From CANHVK01 sp046304235 (GTDB taxonomy: Bacteria > Bacteroidota > Bacteroidia > Flavobacteriales_D > Crocinitomicaceae), in the NCBI GenBank assembly GCA_046304235.1, contig JBKCEW010000184.1, positions 1 to 9,392 on the forward strand: a DNA stretch of 9,392 nt. Direction: 5' to 3'. The notes under the pieces are model-generated. The model did no database searches, was not told the DNA's origin, and saw nothing but the letters and a program-made list of their open reading frames with translations. Below, piece after piece: positions 1 through 5,670 of this stretch. Made by a program: the position numbers and the translations under genes. Position 1 is the stretch's first letter, and every line of letters begins with the position of its first letter.

Positions 1-633
1 TTCTTGAACTTCTTGATGTGTTGTTAAAGTTGGAATTACATAAAATAACTGTTGGAAAGTGATTGATCCTGGGCGTAATATTTTAGGTGAATTTTCATCA
101 AAATGAACAATTGTAGATTCAATTCCTTCTTCACAGTCTCCACCATCTAATATAAAGGAAATAGCCCCTTTAAAATAATCATATACATGAATTGCTTTAG
201 TTGGACTAATTCGATTCGATGGGTTTGCACTTGGAGCAACCAAAGGATAATCAAGTTGTTTTAGAAGTTCCAAGGTTAAAGGATGATTAGGAATTCTAAA
301 TGCTGCATAATTAGAACCAGCAGTTACATAGTCTGGAATTAATTCATTTTTTTTAAGTAAAATTGTTAATGGTCCTGGCCAAAATTGATCAGCTAGTTCG
401 TAGGCTTCTTTTGGAATTTCTTTAATAAATTGCTCAATCTGTTCAATTGAATGACAATGTATGATTAAAGGGTTATTTTTTGGTCTTTGCTTTAATTCAT
501 AAATTTTCTCAACTGCTTCTTTATTGAAAGCATTTGCAGCAAGTCCATATACTGTTTCTGTTGGGATGGCAACTAATTCTCCTCTGTCTAAGAATGATTT
601 CGCAAGATGTATATCTAATTTAATTTCTTTCAT
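1..633 (-). CDS. L-threonylcarbamoyladenylate synthase (Sua5/YrdC/TsaC family), C-terminus cut by window edge
   Basis: This enzyme makes threonylcarbamoyl-AMP from threonine, bicarbonate and ATP, the first step of the t6A modification at position 37 of tRNAs that read ANN codons. It acts in the cytoplasm. The frame is open from an ATG at 631-633 to base 1, giving 211 residues with no stop, so the gene is partial. The YrdC-domain landmarks are in order: PTETVYGL (24-31), KQRPKNNPL (48-56), FWPGPLT (84-90), AFRIPNHP (111-118), APSANPS (133-139), ESTIV (172-176) and LRPGS (186-190). That covers essentially the whole catalytic domain. Long Sua5-type proteins add a C-terminal Sua5 domain; whether this one does cannot be seen, so the choice between the names sua5 and tsaC is left open. 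The start lies 10 bp after the stop of the DUF6671 gene, suggesting co-transcription. No Shine-Dalgarno sequence is visible. Family assignment is very sure. Confidence 0.95.
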   Translation of the reverse strand, partial: MKEIKLDIHLAKSFLDRGELVAIPTETVYGLAANAFNKEAVEKIYELKQRPKNNPLIIHCHSIEQIEQFIKEIPKEAYELADQFWPGPLTILLKKNELIPDYVTAGSNYAAFRIPNHPLTLELLKQLDYPLVAPSANPSNRISPTKAIHVYDYFKGAISFILDGGDCEEGIESTIVHFDENSPKILRPGSITFQQLFYVIPTLTTHQEVQE

Positions 634-643
634 CTTAATTACT

Positions 644-1477
644 TTAAGGATTACAAAAAGAGCAATACATTGGATCTTCTGTTTTGATTCCTCTCGGATA
701 GAGGATATCTTCATGATGGTTACATGAATTACAAACTTTTATGTGTTTTAAAGTAGATTCCGTCTTCAAACCACATTGAGCACATGGTAGACCTTTGACT
801 ACTTCTTGCACTGAAAATCCAGGTGTTTCGCAGGAAGGACAAAATGAATTGAGTTTTTCAAGTAGTTTAATAGTTGTTTCTTCGATTACTTTCATTCTTG
901 TCGGATTACAATGCGCGCGCATGTCGGTTTCGATACTGAAAGATTCATTTAGTAACTCACTTTCTTGAATTAATTGATTTAGACTATTTAAATCATCTAA
1001 TCCTTTTTCTATTCTTTCTTTGCTTTTGAAAATTACCTTGTGTGATGGAAATTGAACCTTTTCTAAAAAGTCTGATAATTGTTCAGCATTTGGATTTTCA
1101 ATTTTATTATAATTTGTTTCTGTAGAAATATGTTTAGCCCATATGATTAATTCTTCATTTCTACTCATGAAAACTATAAGTTCTTCATTTGCAGGGATAA
1201 AAAATAGTGTAGGATGAGGCCCGAAAGAACCTTCGCTTGAAATAGCAAAATCAGCATTTGTTTCATTGAAAGCCATTCTACATTTTTCAATGGCTGCTTC
1301 ATAAGGAGTAAGGATACGTTCAATTTCTCCAGAAAACGTTCCTAATTGATCGGTATCAATGTTACATGATAAAAAGGTAGAGTCAAATTTAACATCAAAA
1401 AGTGGCTGAATCACCCTTACTTTTTCATGTTTAGAAGCGACTACGATCGTTTTATTTTTTAACCAATCTCTAATCAT
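644..1477 (-). CDS. DUF6671 family protein with four CxxC pairs (putative zinc-binding), function unknown
   Basis: This 277-residue protein resembles, from memory, the uncharacterised DUF6671 family. Family-like features are the N-terminal TIVVASKHEK segment, TDQLGTFSGEI (42-52), the ISSEGSFGPHP block (79-89), TDMRAHCNPTRM (184-195) and a Cys-rich C-terminus. The Cys pairs are C213/C216, C232/C235, C249/C252 and C272/C275. Eight cysteines in four CxxC pairs would suit two zinc-ribbon sites, which is inference. The N-terminal part is acidic and polar, with no signal peptide or membrane segment, so a cytoplasmic location is likely. The function is not known and I do not assign one. Its stop is 10 bp before the sua5-like start, so the two are probably transcribed together. 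The start codon overlaps the edge of an inverted repeat (1477-1494). The ATG gives the conserved N-terminus directly and is preferred. Confidence 0.8.
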   Translation of the reverse strand: MIRDWLKNKTIVVASKHEKVRVIQPLFDVKFDSTFLSCNIDTDQLGTFSGEIERILTPYEAAIEKCRMAFNETNADFAISSEGSFGPHPTLFFIPANEELIVFMSRNEELIIWAKHISTETNYNKIENPNAEQLSDFLEKVQFPSHKVIFKSKERIEKGLDDLNSLNQLIQESELLNESFSIETDMRAHCNPTRMKVIEETTIKLLEKLNSFCPSCETPGFSVQEVVKGLPCAQCGLKTESTLKHIKVCNSCNHHEDILYPRGIKTEDPMYCSFCNP

Positions 1478-1494
1478 TCTGTTAAATTACAGAA
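1477..1494. promoter_or_regulatory. 18-bp inverted repeat touching the start codon of the DUF6671 gene
   Basis: TTCTGT and ACAGAA form perfect 6-bp arms around a 6-base centre. The left arm begins at the A of the ATG (minus strand, base 1477). In the mRNA it could fold into a 6-bp stem with a 6-base loop that takes in the first base of the start codon. As DNA it could be a dimeric repressor site. Either role is inference; the symmetry itself is seen. Confidence 0.4.
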
Positions 1495-1511
1495 CAATTA
1501 AAAAAGATTAA

Positions 1512-1561
1512 CCATAAAAACAATTGAATGATTTAATGAAAAGTATAATAGATTTTTATGG
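1512..1561. repeat. 9-bp inverted repeat with 32-base spacer between the kinase and DUF6671 genes
   Basis: CCATAAAAA at 1512-1520 is matched by TTTTTATGG at 1553-1561, ending three bases before the stop codon of the kinase gene. On the minus strand this could be a weak hairpin just after that gene. The stem has only two G-C pairs, the loop is long and no clean U-tract follows, so it is not called a terminator. Confidence 0.3.
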
Positions 1562-1563
1562 AT

Positions 1564-2856
1564 TTAATATCCGGTAACAATTTTTGCTTTTAAATCAAAA
1601 AGTAGATTATATAACCCAAAAAAAGTACGATTTATATACAAGAAATGTTTTGATCCTCGATTACCATTTAGTTTTTTGAGTGTATCGTTTTTCATTACTT
1701 GCTCACCTAAGTTGGCAATTTGAGCAAAAAAAGTAGCGTCTGAAAAATCAAAGGTTTCTTGTCTGAAAGGCTGTGTAAACAAACTTAATAGTTCATGGAA
1801 AAAATCTGCGATTAATTTGATTTCTTCGGGGGTATCATCTGGTCGAATAATTTCAAGCTTTCGCATACGAGTAATATATTCCGTTTCGTTATTTAAGATT
1901 TCTGGTCTTACTAATTCGAAATAGGGGGTGTAGAATTCTTCAGGGATTTGTTTCAAACAACCAAAATCTAATGCGATTAATTGATGGTTTTCGTTGATTA
2001 AAAAATTCCCAGGATGTGGATCAGCATGCACTTCGCGCATTTGATGAAATTGAAACTGGTAAAAATCCCAAAGTGCTTGACCAAGTTGATTGAGGTGCTC
2101 TTGTGTATTTACTTCTTTAGCGTATTCAGACAAATGTTTTCCATCCATCCACTCCATTGTAAGGATTTTGGAAGTAGAAAACTCAGAAAAATATTGAGGG
2201 AAAATAATATTTGGAATATGTTTACATGCATTTGCAAAACGTTCACTTTGAGTTAATTCTAATTGATAATTGGTTTCTTCCAACAATTTGTTTTCAACTT
2301 CTTTGAAATATTTTTCAGTATCACTTCCTTTAAGATTAAACATCCGCATCGCAAAAGGTTTCACCATTGCTAAATCTGATTTTATGCTGTCGGCAACACC
2401 TGGGTATTGAATTTTAACAGCATATATTTTATCTTCTTTTGTTGCTTTGTGAACTTGTCCAATACTTGCTGCGTGAATTGCTTCTTGTGAAAATGTATCG
2501 AAAATGTGTTCAGGGTATTTTCCAAATTGATTAAAAAACGTTTTTCGAACCAATGGAGCGGATAAAGGAGGTACTGAAAATTGAGCCAATGAAAATTTTT
2601 CGACATATGCTTGTGGCATAATATTTTTATCCATACTCAACATTTGCGCCACTTTTAAAGCGCTTCCTTTCATGTTTTTTAATCCATCATAGATATCCTC
2701 TGCATTGTTTTCGTGAAGTTTTTCTTTTGTTAAAGAAGGATTTACGAGTTTTTCACCGTAGTATGAAACATAGTTTGTTCCCACTTTCAAGCCTGTTTTT
2801 AGTAACTGTCCTGCACGTTCAATTTTTCCTGTTGGAATTTTATTCAGGCTTTTCAT
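1564..2856 (-). CDS. ABC1/UbiB-family atypical kinase (AarF domain)
   Basis: This 430-residue member of the ABC1 (UbiB/COQ8) protein-kinase-like family keeps the expected catalytic elements. A KxGQ-type signature appears as KVAQ (68-71). The Ala-rich loop that replaces the kinase Gly-loop is AASIGQVH (129-136). The ATP-binding lysine is in YAVKIQYPGV (K148), the catalytic loop is HADPHPGN (277-284) and the metal-binding DFG is at 297-299. UbiB/COQ8 proteins support ubiquinone synthesis and bind or hydrolyse ATP. Flavobacteria generally make menaquinone, so the target here may differ, possibly lipid or quinone homeostasis. There is no clear C-terminal transmembrane pair of the classical UbiB type. 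The gene follows the TetR-like regulator with a 9-bp gap, which implies one operon. KVAQ in place of KxGQ is the main oddity and may be normal in this subfamily. Family assignment is firm; cellular role unknown. Confidence 0.92.
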   Translation of the reverse strand: MKSLNKIPTGKIERAGQLLKTGLKVGTNYVSYYGEKLVNPSLTKEKLHENNAEDIYDGLKNMKGSALKVAQMLSMDKNIMPQAYVEKFSLAQFSVPPLSAPLVRKTFFNQFGKYPEHIFDTFSQEAIHAASIGQVHKATKEDKIYAVKIQYPGVADSIKSDLAMVKPFAMRMFNLKGSDTEKYFKEVENKLLEETNYQLELTQSERFANACKHIPNIIFPQYFSEFSTSKILTMEWMDGKHLSEYAKEVNTQEHLNQLGQALWDFYQFQFHQMREVHADPHPGNFLINENHQLIALDFGCLKQIPEEFYTPYFELVRPEILNNETEYITRMRKLEIIRPDDTPEEIKLIADFFHELLSLFTQPFRQETFDFSDATFFAQIANLGEQVMKNDTLKKLNGNRGSKHFLYINRTFFGLYNLLFDLKAKIVTGY

Positions 2857-2865
2857 AATGTCGGT

Positions 2866-3528
2866 TTATTTAAATAGATTGAATTTTTCTTTGATTAAGA
2901 ATTTACCTAAGTCAAGTAAGTTCTCTAGAGGTTTTGTTGGAATCAAATCTGCGGAAGTTGTGACGATTTTTTCAATTAGTATATCTGTTTTCTCAAAGTT
3001 TTCAGAAGTGTCATGTACCCAAAAATGTAATATGAAAAGGAATTGTATCCAATATCCTTCTTGTGTAATATTGCCAGTGTACTTTGTAAGTTGTTCAAGT
3101 AATCCAGAGGGTTGTTTTAAATCAATGTTTGCTGATATGAAAATTTTGAAAGATTTTCTTAATCCTTCTAACTGTTTTAACTTTTGAAAATCAGTAAACT
3201 CAGTGGGTAGTACCTCTAGAACGTAAGAACGATTTAGTGTGAGTACCTCAAAAAATGTAAAATAAAATGAGATTAATTTATGTTGATCATCATACTCTTT
3301 AAAAGATTCATTTTGATGAAGTAAATCAATTGTATTTTCATAAAAAGCAACCCAAACACCATGTTCAAGATGATTTAAAGAATTGTAAAACTTGTAGAAT
3401 TCAGATTCTTCTATTTTATGTTTTTTACAAAAAGTATAGACATTTTTTGGTTTTTGTTCTTCTAGAACATCATCCATCCACCAAGATAATAAAGTAGATT
3501 TTGAAAGTAAATTTTCTTTTTTGCCCAT
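2866..3528 (-). CDS. TetR-family-like transcriptional regulator paired with the ABC1 kinase
   Basis: This 220-residue, all-helical protein has the size and shape of a TetR repressor. The N-terminal region has a probable helix-turn-helix (about 28-52, around NVYTFCKKHKIEESEFYKFY), where TetR proteins typically have a 'T..iA...gvs.g.fY.yF' pattern; 'SEFYKFYNS' matches its end. The rest is aromatic-rich and predicted to form the ligand and dimer domain. From memory, flavobacteria often have such a protein directly before an ABC1 kinase, and here the gap is 9 bp. The N-terminal HTH is divergent, lacking the usual small residues, so DNA binding is inferred rather than certain. A 27-bp imperfect palindrome lies just before its start codon and is a candidate autoregulatory operator. 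The ATG at 3526-3528 is preceded by A-rich sequence and no Shine-Dalgarno. The ligand is unknown. Confidence 0.7.
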   Translation of the reverse strand: MGKKENLLSKSTLLSWWMDDVLEEQKPKNVYTFCKKHKIEESEFYKFYNSLNHLEHGVWVAFYENTIDLLHQNESFKEYDDQHKLISFYFTFFEVLTLNRSYVLEVLPTEFTDFQKLKQLEGLRKSFKIFISANIDLKQPSGLLEQLTKYTGNITQEGYWIQFLFILHFWVHDTSENFEKTDILIEKIVTTSADLIPTKPLENLLDLGKFLIKEKFNLFK

Positions 3529-3530
3529 AA

Positions 3531-3557
3531 CCGTTGATTTTAAAGTATAAACAACGG
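3531..3557. promoter_or_regulatory. Candidate operator: 27-bp imperfect palindrome before the TetR-like gene
   Basis: CCGTTG and CAACGG are perfect arms separated by 15 AT-rich bases. Counting the inner bases, 10 of 13 positions pair symmetrically. The site ends two bases before the start codon of the TetR-like gene. Arms this G+C-rich stand out in an AT-rich gap. Size, symmetry and position suit a TetR-family operator, but binding is inferred. Confidence 0.45.
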
Positions 3558-3596
3558 GATTTCAGAAATGTTTAAATCAAAAAAATACTTGCTTGT

Positions 3597-4178
3597 TTAA
3601 TTTTCTTGATTTAAGTGTTTGATAAATTTTTCAACAGCCAAAGCACGATGACTGATTTTTCCCTTTTCTTCCAATGTTAATTCTGCAAAGGTTTTATCAA
3701 AGCCATTCGGTATAAAAATCGGATCGTATCCAAATCCTTCATCTCCTCGTTTTTCATTGGTGATTTTCCCTTCAATTTTCCCTTCGAAATAATGTTCTTC
3801 ACCTAAATTATCAATGTATGCAAGAACTGTTTTGAAACAAGCATTTCTATTGTCAACTCCCTCCAATGCTTGAAGAAGTTTATCCATGTTTCGTTCGTCA
3901 CTTCTTGGTTCTCCTGCGTATCGTGCTGAATAAACTCCAGGCTCATTATTTAAGGCTTCAACTTCCAAACCAGAATCATCAGAAAAACAAGGTTTCCCAT
4001 ATTTTTCGAAACCAAATTTCGCTTTCAAAAGAGCGTTTCCAGCAAATGTGTCTGCGGTTTCAGGAATTTCCTCTGTATATCCTAAATCATTTAAATTGAT
4101 GACTATATAATCTGATCCAACTTTTTGTTGAATTTCCACTTTTTTCTTTTCGTTCGCTGAGCAAAATAATAGTTCCAT
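3597..4178 (-). CDS. rdgB: Non-canonical purine NTP pyrophosphatase (RdgB/HAM1 family)
   Basis: This enzyme hydrolyses dITP, ITP and XTP to the monophosphate and pyrophosphate, keeping deaminated purines out of DNA and RNA. It acts in the cytoplasm with Mg2+. At 193 residues it has the normal family length. Signature elements are all present: the N-terminal FCSANEKKKVEI nucleotide-binding segment (5-16), SDDSGLEVEAL (66-76) with the metal-binding acidic pair, PGVYSARYAG (80-89), RGDEGFGYDPIF (144-155) and ISHRA (175-179). The start at 4176-4178 gives the family N-terminus exactly. It begins only 3 bp after the stop of the serine hydrolase gene, so it is probably translated from the same mRNA, although the products work in different compartments. 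No Shine-Dalgarno is seen. Assignment is very sure. Confidence 0.97.
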   Translation of the reverse strand: MELLFCSANEKKKVEIQQKVGSDYIVINLNDLGYTEEIPETADTFAGNALLKAKFGFEKYGKPCFSDDSGLEVEALNNEPGVYSARYAGEPRSDERNMDKLLQALEGVDNRNACFKTVLAYIDNLGEEHYFEGKIEGKITNEKRGDEGFGYDPIFIPNGFDKTFAELTLEEKGKISHRALAVEKFIKHLNQEN

Positions 4179-4181
4179 AAT

Positions 4182-5486
4182 TCAATTTTTTATCGCTCTA
4201 ATACTTTTTAAATTGCCTTCATTTTCCAATTCCAGTAAATATATTCCTTTTTCTAAATTTGAGATATCTATTTGGTTTACATATTTATATTCCATAATTA
4301 TTTTCCCTGAAATATCTGATAGTTTTAGTTTGAAATTTGAGTGAGAATGCTGAATATGAAGAATATCGTTTACAGGGTTAGGGTAGATTTGAACACTTTC
4401 TAAATCATTATCATTCAACGTATTTGTTTTACATACTAATGAGTTTATTTTCTTCCAAATAGAATTTGCAAATTGAGTAGAAACCTCTCCGCTATTTTTT
4501 TGTTTTACCATTCGAACAAAAAGTAATCCGTTGCTTTTTGATAAACTGATTAATTGACCATTTTTTCCTATAGCAGAAATAACATCCGATGGAGCATCGG
4601 GAGCATAACCTCCAGGGATTACAATTTGTGAAGTTGGTAACATATAGGACGATTTACCATTCAGCCACCACAAATAACCATAAGAAGGGTTTATTGATTG
4701 TGATGAGTTTATCATGTTTTTTAAATAGTTTGTATCTTGTAATAAGGTATCCGAATCCCAAATCCCATTATTTTGAATTAACAATCCAAAACGTGCCATT
4801 GATCGTAAATTACTGAAATACACATTATCATAATCACTTTTAAACCATTTACCTTTCATTCCAATTATGGTTCCGATTTTAGAATTAGTATAATTGTCAA
4901 ATGTTTTTTTTGTTGCGTTTGTTATGATTGATTCCAATAGGGTATATGGCGCATTGTGGTAAGCCCAACGTGTTCCTGGATCTGCTGTGTAACTAAGGCA
5001 GGATTTCAAAGTACAATGATTATCAGGAATTTCATCATTCAACCCTGTGGTCATTGTAAGATGGTGTAAAATCTTAATTTTACTTTCTTGTTCTTGTGTA
5101 CAATTACTCCATCCCAAACCTAAATAGTTCGAGGAACTTTCTTGAATAGATAATAATTGCTCTTCTTGGGCTTTTCCTACTAAAAATGCAGTGAGTGTTT
5201 TACCTGCTGATGCCCAGTACCACAAACTATCTTTCGTAAAAGTACCGAAGTATTTCTCTAACACAATTTTACCATCTTTTAATAACATAAATCCTTTACT
5301 TTCTTGTTCTTCGAGATAGGTGTAAAAACTATCAATGTTGTTCTGACAAAAATTTAATTCAGCTGGAGCAATTGTTTTCCAAGGAAGAGTTACATCTTTT
5401 GGTGGGAAATAAAGTTGAGAAAATCCAAAATGATTTATAGTTAATAGACAGGTTACTAGTATAACATTTTTAAATAGTTGTTGCAT
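4182..5486 (-). CDS. Exported serine hydrolase (class C beta-lactamase/PBP fold) with T9SS type A sorting domain
   Basis: This 434-residue protein starts with a Sec signal peptide (about 1-24: hydrophobic NVILVTCLLTI then HFGFSQ, cleavage likely after Gln24). The middle is a beta-lactamase-like serine hydrolase. The nucleophile motif SAGK is at 93-96 (S93, K96), the second motif is YHN at 176-178, and GKNGQ at 307-311 sits where the third KTG/HxG-type motif is expected. The last ~70 residues, including IYPNPVNDILHI and KGIYLLEL, match a type IX secretion C-terminal sorting domain, so export to the cell surface or medium is predicted. The substrate is unknown; relatives include esterases, D-amino acid peptidases and penicillin-binding proteins. 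It precedes rdgB by 3 bp. The upstream 184-bp region is shared with the divergent P-type ATPase. Fold and export are well supported, the activity is not. Confidence 0.92.
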   Translation of the reverse strand: MQQLFKNVILVTCLLTINHFGFSQLYFPPKDVTLPWKTIAPAELNFCQNNIDSFYTYLEEQESKGFMLLKDGKIVLEKYFGTFTKDSLWYWASAGKTLTAFLVGKAQEEQLLSIQESSSNYLGLGWSNCTQEQESKIKILHHLTMTTGLNDEIPDNHCTLKSCLSYTADPGTRWAYHNAPYTLLESIITNATKKTFDNYTNSKIGTIIGMKGKWFKSDYDNVYFSNLRSMARFGLLIQNNGIWDSDTLLQDTNYLKNMINSSQSINPSYGYLWWLNGKSSYMLPTSQIVIPGGYAPDAPSDVISAIGKNGQLISLSKSNGLLFVRMVKQKNSGEVSTQFANSIWKKINSLVCKTNTLNDNDLESVQIYPNPVNDILHIQHSHSNFKLKLSDISGKIIMEYKYVNQIDISNLEKGIYLLELENEGNLKSIRAIKN

Positions 5487-5670
5487 TTTGTAAATCCTAA
5501 ATTTTTATTACAAATTAATAGAATTCTTTTGGAAGTTAAAACAAGTTCATGATTTAAATGATTTAGTTGCAATGGTTATTTTAATTTAGTTAAGTGTTTG
5601 ATTAATTTACTCTTTGACGTTGAATATACAAAGGTTGATTATTTTCCCTTTTATATCCTTACATTTGTTT
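5487..5670. other. Divergent intergenic region between the serine hydrolase and P-type ATPase genes
   Basis: This 184-bp AT-rich region should hold promoters for both flanking genes. I see one good match to the Bacteroidota -7 motif on the plus strand (listed separately) and only a one-mismatch version on the minus strand (TTAATTTG within 5512-5519). No RNA gene, repeat or strong hairpin is evident. Confidence 0.6.
5635..5667 (+). promoter_or_regulatory. Candidate Bacteroidota promoter of the P-type ATPase gene
   Basis: TACATTTG at 5660-5667 matches the TAnnTTTG -7 element recognised by the Bacteroidota primary sigma factor. A TTG at 5635-5637, 22 bases upstream, suits the -33 element. The motif ends only three bases before the first ATG (5671), so the transcript would begin at or next to the start codon, that is, be leaderless or nearly so. 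The match could also be chance in AT-rich DNA. Confidence 0.4.

Noticed and set aside
1512..1561. Rho-independent terminator after the kinase gene
   Set aside because: The 9-bp stem has only two G-C pairs, a 32-base loop and no following U-tract, so it is listed only as an inverted repeat.
2014..2256. Plus-strand open frame inside the kinase gene, and similar frames at 524-727, 2858-3187, 3866-4099, 4589-4816, 8390-8590 and 8878-9081
   Set aside because: They lie opposite well-supported genes, have no recognisable domain and have Cys-, Leu- or Ser-rich composition typical of antisense reading.
1..5486. A single dedicated multi-gene system, such as defence or secondary metabolism, formed by the six minus-strand genes
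   Set aside because: The products are housekeeping or unrelated in compartment and role, and the 68- and 86-bp gaps with separate palindromes suggest at least three transcription units.
5614..5670. TTG-initiated 19-residue N-terminal extension of the P-type ATPase
   Set aside because: The extension is hydrophobic, does not resemble the family N-terminus, uses a weak start codon and lies across the best promoter match.
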